This document shows, one piece after another, positions 53,359 through 62,031 of a stretch of 64,000 nucleotides of DNA (its first letter is position 1; each line of letters begins with the position of its first letter). The position numbers and the translations under genes are program-made. The notes beneath the pieces are model-generated. The model searched no databases, was not told where the DNA came from, and saw nothing but the letters and a program-made list of their open reading frames with translations. Origin of the DNA: a candidate division KSB1 bacterium. GTDB taxonomy: Bacteria > Zhuqueibacterota > Zhuqueibacteria > Zhuqueibacterales > Zhuqueibacteraceae. The stretch covers positions 27,162-91,161 of the forward strand of contig JAPDQB010000023.1 in NCBI GenBank assembly GCA_034506175.1, given 5' to 3'.

Positions 53359-54273
53359 ATGCAAAAATCCATTCGCCTTTTGAAGATTGTCGAGTTGTGC
53401 AGCCATAAGCGCATGATGACCGCGCCGCGCTTGGCGCAAATGTGCGGGGTTACCGAGCGCACGATTTATCGCGACCTGCAAGCGCTGGGCGAATTGGGGG
53501 TGGCCATCGCCGCTGAAAACGGCTATCGCGTCATTTCCTTCCACAGCTTGCCACAATTTCACTTCACCCACCTCGAGCAAGTCGTGCTCACCCTGGCGCT
53601 CAAAAACCTGCCGCTGCATCTCGACAAAGAATTGAATCGAATCGCCGGCGGGTTGCTCAACAAGCTTCTGGAGCAGCCGGTGGAAAGTCCGGTGATTGCG
53701 TTGGAAGCGCCGCCGGCCGGACAGCTTAAGGGCAACGTCTTCGCGCGTTTGCAGAAAGCCATCGAAGCGCATCAGCTCGTCACGTTTCTCAAATACCGCA
53801 AGCTTGCGGACGAAGTCGTGTCCGGCCTGACCGTCGAGCCGTATTTGCTTTATTTCCGCGACCGCGCCTGGTATCTCGTGGCGTGGAATCCGCAGCGCGA
53901 GGCGCATCGCATTTATCGTTTGGATCGCATCGACAAACTACGCGTAGAAAAACAAATCTTCACACCGCGGCCCTTCAATGCGGAAGAATACTTTCGCGGC
54001 AGTTTCGGCATCGTGGTGGATGCCCCGCAGCGTTTGCGCGCCCGCTTCACCGGCCTGGCCAAGGAAATCGTGAAAAAAGACGGTCGCTTTTCGCCCGAGG
54101 AAATGCGCGAAGAAAATGGCGCGCTAATTCTGGACAAAATCATCAAAGGCGAAATTCTCTATCTGCGCTGGATTTTGGGCTTCGGCGGCGAAGCGGAAAT
54201 TTTGGAGCCGGCGGCGATGCGGGAGAAGGCGGTGAGGATGTTACGGGAAGGGCTTGAAAAGTATGAGGCGTGA
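53359..54273 (+). CDS. YafY-type HTH/WYL transcriptional regulator
   Basis: 304 residues. An N-terminal winged-helix (about 3-55: LLKIVELCSHKRMM, LAQMCGVTERTIYRDLQAL) precedes a central WYL domain (VEPYLLYFRDRAWYLVAWN, about 160-178, with HRIYRLDRID) and a C-terminal WCX region. WYL domains bind nucleic-acid ligands and are frequent regulators in CRISPR-Cas and defence loci. GGAGGCGT precedes the ATG at 53359. It lies immediately upstream of the I-B cas operon, whose promoters carry palindromes, so it is the natural candidate regulator. Confidence 0.87.
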   Translation: MQKSIRLLKIVELCSHKRMMTAPRLAQMCGVTERTIYRDLQALGELGVAIAAENGYRVISFHSLPQFHFTHLEQVVLTLALKNLPLHLDKELNRIAGGLLNKLLEQPVESPVIALEAPPAGQLKGNVFARLQKAIEAHQLVTFLKYRKLADEVVSGLTVEPYLLYFRDRAWYLVAWNPQREAHRIYRLDRIDKLRVEKQIFTPRPFNAEEYFRGSFGIVVDAPQRLRARFTGLAKEIVKKDGRFSPEEMREENGALILDKIIKGEILYLRWILGFGGEAEILEPAAMREKAVRMLREGLEKYEA

Positions 54274-54337
54274 AACGTCATGCCTAATCCGCAAATTTAC
54301 GCATGAGGTTTTACGAATTATTCTGTAGGAAAATCGA

Positions 54338-54385
54338 CTGACCGCAGTTGTCAGGGGTTGAAGCTATATTGTGACAACGTTGTCA
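54338..54385 (+). promoter_or_regulatory. Operator/promoter cassette before the first cas6
   Basis: CTGAC-N7-GTCAG (54338-54354), ten bases, TATATT (54365-54370), then the perfect palindrome TGACAACGTTGTCA (54372-54385). The half-site TTGTCA occurs in both. No -35 is at normal spacing from TATATT, as expected of a promoter that depends on an activator or is blocked by a repressor. The same arrangement recurs before cas8b. Confidence 0.7.
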
Positions 54386-54456
54386 AGCTGGGAACATATA
54401 CAAAATTTTCATCAAGTTCATTTTACCATCTTCCAACAAAAGAAGGATCATCCAAC

Positions 54457-55143
54457 ATGGTTACACCGATCATTCCTTATTTGCGATGGGAGTTGATTCC
54501 CGAGACTCCCGGTCATTTTCACGCGCATCAGGTGCGCGGGGCGATTGCCAGTCTCTACCGCGATTGGTCGATCATGCATCAGCACCATGGCCGGCAATTT
54601 CTCTATCAGCATCCGTTGGTGCAATACAAAGTCATCAACGGCATACCGATGGTCACCGGCCTCGGCATCGGCGCGGAATTGCTGGCGGCATTGGAACCGC
54701 CGCATGAACTGGTTTTGAATCACGTGTCGGTCGCATTCAAAGACATTCGCTGCGTTCCCGAAATCTACGAACCCGATTTTGCCACGCCGCATCGTTTCCA
54801 TTTTGCCACGCCATGGCTGGCGCTGAATGAAGATAATTACAAGCTGTATCGCGGATTTGAGAGTGATGATCAGCCGATCGCGATTGGCCAATTGCTCCAG
54901 CGTATTCTCATCGGCAACGTCATCAGCTTTGCGAAAGGCCTCGGCCTCAGCATTCTCGCTCGACTGCAAGCCAAGATCGAGCACTGGCACGCCGAGCCGG
55001 TGCGCGCCAAGCATGAGGAGAGCGGCCTGATGCTGGGCTTTGCCGCCAGCGGTGAAATCACTTTTTCGGCGCCGCCCTTTTGGGGCTTTGGCAAACAATC
55101 CAGCCGGGGCAACGGGGTGATGGTTACAACGAAAGCGGAGTGA
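54457..55143 (+). CDS. cas6: Cas6b-family CRISPR RNA endonuclease, first paralogue
   Basis: 228 residues. HAHQVRGAIASLYRDW and MHQHHGRQF (about 21-50) are followed by YQHPLVQYKVINGIPMVTGL (about 50-69) and FATPWLALNEDNY. The C-terminal glycine-rich loop is GFGKQSSRGNG. This is the Cas6b type; catalytic His candidates lie in the MHQHHG segment. Cas6 cuts the repeat of the pre-crRNA. It is about as long as the second cas6 (62032) and shares many positions with it, but is clearly diverged. AAGGA lies upstream of the ATG. It starts the operon. Confidence 0.88.
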   Translation: MVTPIIPYLRWELIPETPGHFHAHQVRGAIASLYRDWSIMHQHHGRQFLYQHPLVQYKVINGIPMVTGLGIGAELLAALEPPHELVLNHVSVAFKDIRCVPEIYEPDFATPHRFHFATPWLALNEDNYKLYRGFESDDQPIAIGQLLQRILIGNVISFAKGLGLSILARLQAKIEHWHAEPVRAKHEESGLMLGFAASGEITFSAPPFWGFGKQSSRGNGVMVTTKAE

Positions 55144-55452
55144 AGCGGACGAAATCTGACTTGTGCATGGACTGCTTCAAATTTTGGAAAATCTCCGAGC
55201 GCAAGTCCGACTTCACGCAACGCCGAGAAAATCGGCTGACGCCGGTTGTCAGGGGTGGGTTGTATATTTATTACGGGTAGCGCGTGAATGCTGAAAGTTC
55301 CAAGATGAAGTTGGAGAATGGTTGGCATAAGGTGATAGACCGACAAGTTTGTCAAAAATGAATTCGGAACATTTCCGCATCGAATGAATCAGCATGCCCA
55401 ACCTCTTGGATTAAGTTGAAATGAGCTACCATCTAGAATTAAGGAGTGCGAA
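55144..55452. promoter_or_regulatory. Intergenic region before cas8b with a second operator/promoter cassette
   Basis: It contains CTGAC-N7-GTCAG (55236-55252), ten bases, TATATT (55263-55268) and a separate palindrome GACAAGTTTGTC (55342-55353). The layout equals that before the first cas6 in the first elements; the second palindrome is further downstream. An imperfect inverted repeat AAATCTGACTTGTGC / GCGCAAGTCCGACTT is also present near 55155-55215. AAGGAG at 55441-55446 serves cas8b. Confidence 0.68.
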
Positions 55453-57411
55453 ATGCTCAATGTCATAGCGGATATCGGAAAAATCGTCTCCGGCAATTCA
55501 CAAGGCGAATTGCTGGATTTCCTCATTCCGGAAACAGCGAAACAGCGCTACATCGTCGGGATCGATTTCAATTTGGCCAAAAAATCGTTGGCCTTCAACC
55601 TGCTGGCGGAAGGCGGCGAAAACGGCCTATCCAAACAGAAGCTGCAGGAATATCTGTTTGTGGCTTCAGAAAGAGGCAATCGCCCACAGTTTTCACCGAC
55701 CACTACCAATTTGGGTTACCTCGTTTCTCAGACGCTGCCAAACTTGGTCAAGACCGGCTTCCTGCCGGAAGATTCCGAACTGAAAAAGCTGCTGCAAAAA
55801 GTTCGTGATCGCTTTTTCGTTGAAGTTCAAGAGGAAGGCGGGAACAAACCGACTTTTATTTTAAACGAGAAACTCATTCCCAATGCCTCTTTTCATTTCG
55901 CGAAAAAACCGGAAAAGTTGAAGGACGCCATTGGCGCTTATGCCAAAGCGTTGGCGGGTTTGATCGCCGAAAAAACCACGGCGCCCGCGAAGGAGACGAT
56001 TTATACTGTTTGCGTTGATGGCGAACCGGTGGCGGCGCATCCGGATTATCAGCGCTTTCTCTGGCAGCAAAATTCCGAAAGCGCCTTCGACGGCGGTTTT
56101 TCCGGAACCTGCTCCATCTGCGGAACCGAGACCGAGGTGACACAGGACACCACGCGTTTTGTCATGAAATTCTACATGACCGACAAAGTGAGCTTCGCTT
56201 CTCACTTTGATGAGAAAAACTACTACAAGGCCGTCACTGCCTGCAAATCCTGTTATCAAAACATTATCATCGCGGAGAAATGGATTGACCAGAACCTGCG
56301 CACGCGGCTCGGCGGCTTCGATGTTTATGTCATGCCGCAAATGATCTGGACGGAGATGGAAGCCATTCGCCTCTTTCGCTATTTGCAGGCGATCACTCGT
56401 GAATTCAATGAAGTTAAAAATATCGCCTCGTTGCGCGAAGCCGAGCGCAAAGCCGCAGAACGCGCCGAACGCATGGGCGTGTTCGAACAGAATGCCTTCA
56501 TTTGGAATTTTCTCTTCTTTCGCAAGGCGCAATCAGCGTTCAAGGTTCTGGCGCTCATCAAAGACGTGCCGCCCTCGCGGATTATGGAAATCACAAAGCG
56601 CACGCATGAAACCGACGACGGCAGGAAAAAACTGGAGATTCCCGACCACATCGTTTTCGATTTGGATCAGATTTATCGCCTGATCCCCTTGCGCAGGGAC
56701 AAGAAAAAAGGATTCCTGGAATACAAGAAAGTGCTCCAGCTTTATGCTTGCATTTTCAGCGGGCTGCCCATGCGAAAAGAGCAGCTTTACAACTATTACA
56801 AACAGTTGGCTTGCATGCATCATTTTGAAAGCTATGGCCTCTATCTATTCAAAAAGCCAAATAATCCCGACTATGCCTTGATGGCTGACACTTTGAAATG
56901 GAATCTTTTTTTGCTGTTCCTGCAAAAGTTGAAAATCATTGAAGGAGAATCAACCATGATCACAAACGAATACGACGCCTATTTTCCGAATGGCGTCAAA
57001 GCAGCCTTCGCCGAGCTGAACTACAACGAAGCGCAACAAGGGCTGGCGCTGCTGGGGTATGTCATCGGCGTGATTGCTTACGTCCAGTCGGAAAAAGAAA
57101 ACCTCAAGAGCAAGCCGATCCTTGACAAGATCAACTATCAGGGAATGAGTGAGGAAAAAGTCATGCGCTTGTTCAACGAGGCTTCGCAGAAAATTCACCA
57201 ATACCGCAGACACATCGGCTATGCCGAGCGCTGGTTGGCATTGGGCAAAAAACTCTACGAAACCGGCGCACGCGAGGAGCTGACTGCCGACGCACGAGTG
57301 TTTTACCTGCTTTCCGGGTACTCGATGAATTTATTGCGCACCAAACCAACCGCCGAAATAACAGAAACAGAAGAAGCCGGATCGCTTGAAGAGGAAGAAG
57401 AAGTGGCTTGA
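55453..57411 (+). CDS. cas8b: Type I-B Cascade large subunit Cas8b (Csh1/TM1802)
   Basis: 652 residues. A zinc-finger is formed by GTCSICGTET (Cys about 218 and 221) and ACKSC (about 265-268), as in TM1802/Csh1 large subunits. The rest is mostly helical with a C-terminal small-subunit-like region (about 480-630). Cas8b recognises the PAM and holds the Cascade together. The next genes, cas7 and cas5, follow in the standard I-B order. It ends in an acidic tail (TEEAGSLEEEEEVA). AAGGAGTGCGAA precedes the ATG. Confidence 0.9.
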   Translation: MLNVIADIGKIVSGNSQGELLDFLIPETAKQRYIVGIDFNLAKKSLAFNLLAEGGENGLSKQKLQEYLFVASERGNRPQFSPTTTNLGYLVSQTLPNLVKTGFLPEDSELKKLLQKVRDRFFVEVQEEGGNKPTFILNEKLIPNASFHFAKKPEKLKDAIGAYAKALAGLIAEKTTAPAKETIYTVCVDGEPVAAHPDYQRFLWQQNSESAFDGGFSGTCSICGTETEVTQDTTRFVMKFYMTDKVSFASHFDEKNYYKAVTACKSCYQNIIIAEKWIDQNLRTRLGGFDVYVMPQMIWTEMEAIRLFRYLQAITREFNEVKNIASLREAERKAAERAERMGVFEQNAFIWNFLFFRKAQSAFKVLALIKDVPPSRIMEITKRTHETDDGRKKLEIPDHIVFDLDQIYRLIPLRRDKKKGFLEYKKVLQLYACIFSGLPMRKEQLYNYYKQLACMHHFESYGLYLFKKPNNPDYALMADTLKWNLFLLFLQKLKIIEGESTMITNEYDAYFPNGVKAAFAELNYNEAQQGLALLGYVIGVIAYVQSEKENLKSKPILDKINYQGMSEEKVMRLFNEASQKIHQYRRHIGYAERWLALGKKLYETGAREELTADARVFYLLSGYSMNLLRTKPTAEITETEEAGSLEEEEEVA

Positions 57412-57470
57412 CAAGTTCGGCCCCGAGATTTTAGCTGAATTTTGCATAGGGGTCTGGCCAACCTTCGCCT

Positions 57471-57586
57471 GTGGATAAAATCCACAAGCTACGATGTGAA
57501 AGTCGCATAAATGCGACTTCCATCCACGGGTGTCAGTCGTCTTTAGACGGCTTGCATATTTTAGCCTGATGTTTTTAACATCAGGC
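57471..57586. repeat. Cluster of four consecutive hairpins between cas8b and cas7
   Basis: Hairpins: GTGGAT-AAA-ATCCAC (57471-57485), AAGTCGCAT-AA-ATGCGACTT (57500-57519), GTCGTCT-TT-AGACGGC (57536-57551) and GCCTGATGTT-TTT-AACATCAGGC (57564-57586). Four different stems are spaced 10-20 bases apart with short loops. They may be REP-like repeats, or a processing/attenuation structure that sets cas7 level against cas8b. The cluster lies 65 bases before the cas7 ATG. Confidence 0.78.
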
Positions 57587-57650
57587 GGAGGTAGTGAAGT
57601 TTAACATGACAACAAACCAGTTTTCAACATCAATTCTCAGGAGGACTACA

Positions 57651-58562
57651 ATGAACAACTCTGAAATCCTGTTCGTTTACGACGCCCACATGTGCAACCC
57701 CAACGGCGATCCCGACGAGGAGAACCGTCCGCGCATGGATAATCCCACCCAGACCAATTTGGTCAGCGACGTGCGGCTGAAACGCTACATTCGCGATTAT
57801 TTGCAGGAAAACGGGTACGAGCTTTACGTGCAAAAAGGCGAGGCCGGTAAAACCGTCAATGCTTCGGAACGGATTCAAGCGGCGCTGGGACAGAAGAAAG
57901 CGGCGAAGCTGGGCGATGAAGATTTGCAAAACCTGCTCAACAAGCTGATTGACGTGCGCCTCTTCGGCGCCACCATGCCCATCAAACTGGAGGGCAAAGG
58001 CCAATCCATTGCCTTCACCGGGCCGGTGCAATTCAACTGGGGCTATTCACTCAATCGCGTTTATCTGCTCGACACCAAATCTATTACTTCCCATTTCAGC
58101 TCGGAAGCCGGCAAAGAACAAGGCACGATCGGCAAAGACTATCGCGTCAAATACTCGCTGATTGCCTTTCACGGCATTATTTCAGGATACAATGCCAAGA
58201 ACACCGGCCTGAAAAAAGAGGACGTTGCCTTGCTCGATCAAGCGTTGGTCAAGGCTATTCCCTTGCATGCCACGCGCAGCAAAGTGGGACAGGAGCCGCG
58301 TCTGTACATTCGCGTCGAGTACAACAGCGACAGCTTTGTTCTCGGTGATTTGCGCAAGTGGGTGAAATTCAGCCCGCAAGGTACGAATAAAGATGACGAA
58401 GTATTTTCCGTTCAAAATGTGAAGCTCGATATTACTGCCCTTGTCGAAAAAATGCAGGAGCACAAAGCCAAAATTCAACAGGTGAAATTCTGGAAAGACG
58501 GCGCGCTGTCGCTTGTTGGTGCGCTCGATGCTCTGCCGAACGGCTCACCCTTGACCTTCTAA
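57651..58562 (+). CDS. cas7: Type I-B Cascade backbone subunit Cas7 (Csh2)
   Basis: 303 residues. The N-terminal NPNGDPDEENRPRMD (about 16-30) is the Csh2/Cst2-type Cas7 signature, and FTGPVQFNWGYSLNRVYLLD (about 121-140) is conserved. Several copies coat the crRNA. GGAGGACTACA before the ATG at 57651 gives a strong site; an in-frame ATG at 57606 is less likely. It lies between cas8b and cas5; the gap upstream holds the hairpin cluster. Confidence 0.92.
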   Translation: MNNSEILFVYDAHMCNPNGDPDEENRPRMDNPTQTNLVSDVRLKRYIRDYLQENGYELYVQKGEAGKTVNASERIQAALGQKKAAKLGDEDLQNLLNKLIDVRLFGATMPIKLEGKGQSIAFTGPVQFNWGYSLNRVYLLDTKSITSHFSSEAGKEQGTIGKDYRVKYSLIAFHGIISGYNAKNTGLKKEDVALLDQALVKAIPLHATRSKVGQEPRLYIRVEYNSDSFVLGDLRKWVKFSPQGTNKDDEVFSVQNVKLDITALVEKMQEHKAKIQQVKFWKDGALSLVGALDALPNGSPLTF

Positions 58563-58577
58563 TTTGGAGGGTCAATC

Positions 58578-59345
58578 ATGAATTCACATTTTCTGGCCTT
58601 CGACTGGAAGGGCTTCATGGCGCATTTTCGCCAATTCGACGCCAATTCCTCCGCGCTCAGCTATTCGTTCCCGCCGCCAACCGTGGTGGCCGGTATGCTG
58701 GCCGGGGTGCTGGGCATCGAAAAGGACGAATACTACGAGCGCTTCAATCGGAGCAACCTGCAAATCGCCGTGCAAATCGTGACCCCGCCGCGCAAGCTGG
58801 TGCAGACGCTGAATTACATCTTTGCGAAAAGCGCCAATGATTTGAACATGAGCGGAGATAATTTGCACACACAAATACCGGCAGAGCTGCTCGTGGCTCC
58901 AACCTTTCCGCAGGCGCCATTGCACTATCGCATCTTTGTCAAAACTGCCGAAGCAAAGCTGGCCGGAGAACTTGAAGAAGCGCTGCGGCAACCGAAGTTT
59001 CGGTATTTGCCCTACCTCGGCAGCGCGCCGTTCACGAGCTGGATCGAATGGCTGGGCGTACCCGAGACCATCCAGCAGCTTGCTTCAACTGAGCCGGCCA
59101 TCGTGGATACAGTTGCTCCGCTGGCAGCGCTGGAGTTGCGCTCTCTTCGTATGGAAGCCCTCGATGGCATCTTGCCCGCCTTCTTTCGCGAACACGTCCG
59201 TCGCGATTTCCTGCCCGGACGGGAACCGGGCGAAGTCATCGACGTCGTTTGGGAAAGAAACCGCGGCAGGATCAAGGCGCAATTCAAGGAGCCGGTTTAT
59301 CGCTGGCAGCTCAATCAGCAAACTTTTCATGTTGTGTTCATGTAA
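58578..59345 (+). CDS. cas5: Type I-B Cascade subunit Cas5 (Cas5h)
   Basis: 255 residues. AFDWKGFMAHFRQFDANSSALSY (about 8-30, quoted in part) and FPPPTVVAGMLAGVLGIEKD (about 32-51) are the Cas5 N-terminal RAMP strand and following helix. The later FRYLPYLGSAPF is also conserved. It caps the 5' handle of the crRNA. It follows cas7 by 15 bases with GGAGG upstream. Cas5d-type catalytic residues are not expected because Cas6 does the cutting. Confidence 0.9.
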   Translation: MNSHFLAFDWKGFMAHFRQFDANSSALSYSFPPPTVVAGMLAGVLGIEKDEYYERFNRSNLQIAVQIVTPPRKLVQTLNYIFAKSANDLNMSGDNLHTQIPAELLVAPTFPQAPLHYRIFVKTAEAKLAGELEEALRQPKFRYLPYLGSAPFTSWIEWLGVPETIQQLASTEPAIVDTVAPLAALELRSLRMEALDGILPAFFREHVRRDFLPGREPGEVIDVVWERNRGRIKAQFKEPVYRWQLNQQTFHVVFM

Positions 59346-59350
59346 TCTGT

Positions 59351-59417
59351 TTGTAGTTATGCCTTCAGGCATTCGTGGTCCGTTGAGAGCCCGACGCCTA
59401 AGGGCGAAACGACAAAC
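59351..59417 (+). repeat. Dispersed repeat family A, copy 4
   Basis: In the 159-base gap between cas5 and cas3: TTTGTAGTTATGCCTTCAGGC ... GCCCGACGCCTAAGGGCGAAACGACAAAC (shown in part). It is inside an otherwise continuous operon and separates cas5 from cas3. Confidence 0.75.
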
Positions 59418-59504
59418 GTCATTTTCCATGGAAATGCGCCGTTTTATTCGTGAACTCGAGTGTAAGACCAAAGCGCGCTTGCTTTTAATCCCGCTAGGGA
59501 TGAA

Positions 59505-62021
59505 ATGTTTATAGCAGAGCTTTCAAATGGCACATCGGCAATGACTACAAAACCATCCTTTTACTCGCACATTGAGCGCGATGAGCAAGGGCGCATCATT
59601 TACAAAAAGCCTTTGTTGACGCACATTACCGAAGTGGCGCGCTCGGCGCGTGAAGCCATTTTGGCCCTGCCGGATGGCTTCCCGCGCAAGAACCGATTGG
59701 CGGAGCTTGCTTTCCTCATCGGCGTTGCGCATGATTTCGGCAAATACACCAGCTTTTTTCAAAGCTATTTGCTGGAAAACGCAGATCACGGCATTGCCAA
59801 AAATCACAGCTTCATTTCCGCCGTGTGGAGCGCTTTTCTGCTTGTTTCACAATCCCACAATTCAAACGAGGACAAGTATCATGAGATGCTTCTCGCATTT
59901 GGCGCGATTCTTTATCACCACGGCAACTTGAACAACTTCAGTGCCACGCTGCAAGATATTTGCGCCTATGCCGATTCGCAAAAACGCAACAGTCTGGATT
60001 TGAAGCCCAAACAGACGCTCGAGGCGCTGTTTGAAAAGCAACTTCCGGATTTGTTGCAGCGCGCGGCGGCCATTGAAGAGCAGTTTCGCACCCTCATTCC
60101 CAATCTGCCGCCATTGCATGCTTTTCAGCAAGCTCTGGCGGATCCGCAAAGCAGCTTCTACAAGCAACTGGAAAACGCCCGCTGGTTTTACGAAGATAAA
60201 ATGGAAGACGCGACCTGCGAACGCTTGCATTTCGAATTGTACCTGCTCTTTTCGGCGCTCATCGACTCGGATAAACGCGACGCCGCCCGCATTAGTCTGG
60301 AAGCGAAGCGGCTGCCCATTCCCGAAAGCCTCGTGCAGCGGTTCATCCGGCAAGCGCAGTTTGTCGCTGCCGACCCGGTCGTGGCCAAAATCCGCAGCGA
60401 TCTCTTTGCCGCACTGGAGGCGCAGGCAAGCGAAATCCCCTTGACCCAAAAAATTTTCACCATCACTTCGCCCACCGGCAGCGGCAAGACCCTCGCGGCG
60501 CTGAATTTTGCCATCAAGTTGCGGCATCGACTGGCGCAGGCACATGGCGCCGCGCCGAGAATCATTTACGCCCTGCCTTTTACCAGCATCATCGATCAAA
60601 ACCACAACGTGTTTGAAAAGGTGCTTTCACTCCTGCCCGACTTTGCTGCGAACAGCTCGCGCTACCTGCTCAAGCATCACCATCTCGCTGACATCAGTTA
60701 CGTCACAGAAGAAGTAGCCGCGGAGAGCCTGCCATTGGACAAGTCGCTGTTGCTCATCGAAAGCTGGGAAAGCGAAATCATCGTCACCACTTATGTACAA
60801 TTCTTCCATACCATCTTTAGCTCGAAAAACCGGCTGCTGAAAAAATATCACAACCTCGCCGGCAGCCTCATCATTCTTGACGAAGTGCAAAATCTGCCGG
60901 TGGAATACTGGCCGCTCGCGCGTCACATGCTCCGCTGGCTTGCCGAGGCTGGGAATTGCACGATCATCATGATGACGGCCACTCAGCCGTTGATCTTTTC
61001 ACGTGATGAGGCAATGGAGCTTGTTCCCAACCCCAGGCAAAGCTTTCGAGCATTGGATCGCATTTATTTTCACATTCACCATGAACGCCAAGAATTGCGC
61101 GAGTTTGCGGCGCATTTTGCCGGCCAGTTGCAGCCCGATAAATCGTATGCCGTGATTCTCAACACCATCAAATCCTCGCTGGAGTTTTTTCGTTTTCTGG
61201 AAACTTCGGACATTGGCAGCCACGAGCTGTTTTACCTGTCCACCAACATCATCCCGGATCATCGCTGGCAACGCATCGCGGACATGCGGCACAAGCTGGA
61301 ACAGCGCATGCCGATCATCCTGGTTTCGACGCAAGTGATCGAAGCCGGCGTCGATCTCGATTTTGACCTCATTTATCGCGACCTCGCGCCCATCGATTCG
61401 CTGGTACAAGCTGCCGGCCGCGCCAACCGCCACGGCATACACGGCAAAGGCCATGTGCATATCGTTCGGCTTGCTGATGCGGAAAATCGTGAATTTGCCA
61501 GATGGATTTATGGCAAAGCGCATTTGTGGGTGACTGCCGAACTTCTGAAAGACAGGCAAGAACTCAATGAGTACAAATTCCTCGAACTCGTACAAGAGAA
61601 CTATGAAAAGCTGGTGAAAACCAAAGACCTGTCCGAAGGCGAGAACATTTACCGCGACTGGTGGCAATGCTCGGATTATGAGGCGCTGCAGCGCTTTCAG
61701 CTTATCAGCGCGAAATTCGGCTATGCGGATATCTTTCTGGCGGTAAACCCGGAAGCCGAGAATGTTTGGCAGCGCTACCTGAGCGGCGTGCTCCGCGAGC
61801 GAGATTTCAAAAAGAGACAGCAGAATTATCTTCAGTTGCGCAGCGATTTCAGGAGATTCATCATTTCCGCGCCGGTGAAATCGACCGAAGAATTTTTCTG
61901 GAGCCATGTACGTGGAGACCGGAACAAGCCTGGTCATATACCATTCGAAGCCATTGCGGATTATTACGACCCGCAAACGGGCTACAAACGCATAGAAGAT
62001 GACAAAGTAATGATCTTTTGA
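59505..62021 (+). CDS. cas3: Cas3 nuclease-helicase (HD + DExD/H)
   Basis: 838 residues in the HD-then-helicase order. The HD-nuclease motif is AHDFGK (H76, D77), with further His at about 40 (LLTHITEVA), in KNHSF and in LYHHGNL. The SF2 helicase has Walker A SPTGSGKT (about 322-330), DEVQ (about 458), TATQP (about 490), and motif VI QAAGRANRHG (about 632-641). It degrades the invader DNA unwound by Cascade. The ATG at 59505 has AGGGATGAA upstream; the ATG at 59541 (MTTKPSFY) is an alternative start. Confidence 0.93.
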   Translation: MFIAELSNGTSAMTTKPSFYSHIERDEQGRIIYKKPLLTHITEVARSAREAILALPDGFPRKNRLAELAFLIGVAHDFGKYTSFFQSYLLENADHGIAKNHSFISAVWSAFLLVSQSHNSNEDKYHEMLLAFGAILYHHGNLNNFSATLQDICAYADSQKRNSLDLKPKQTLEALFEKQLPDLLQRAAAIEEQFRTLIPNLPPLHAFQQALADPQSSFYKQLENARWFYEDKMEDATCERLHFELYLLFSALIDSDKRDAARISLEAKRLPIPESLVQRFIRQAQFVAADPVVAKIRSDLFAALEAQASEIPLTQKIFTITSPTGSGKTLAALNFAIKLRHRLAQAHGAAPRIIYALPFTSIIDQNHNVFEKVLSLLPDFAANSSRYLLKHHHLADISYVTEEVAAESLPLDKSLLLIESWESEIIVTTYVQFFHTIFSSKNRLLKKYHNLAGSLIILDEVQNLPVEYWPLARHMLRWLAEAGNCTIIMMTATQPLIFSRDEAMELVPNPRQSFRALDRIYFHIHHERQELREFAAHFAGQLQPDKSYAVILNTIKSSLEFFRFLETSDIGSHELFYLSTNIIPDHRWQRIADMRHKLEQRMPIILVSTQVIEAGVDLDFDLIYRDLAPIDSLVQAAGRANRHGIHGKGHVHIVRLADAENREFARWIYGKAHLWVTAELLKDRQELNEYKFLELVQENYEKLVKTKDLSEGENIYRDWWQCSDYEALQRFQLISAKFGYADIFLAVNPEAENVWQRYLSGVLRERDFKKRQQNYLQLRSDFRRFIISAPVKSTEEFFWSHVRGDRNKPGHIPFEAIADYYDPQTGYKRIEDDKVMIF

Positions 62022-62031
62022 TGAGGCATCC

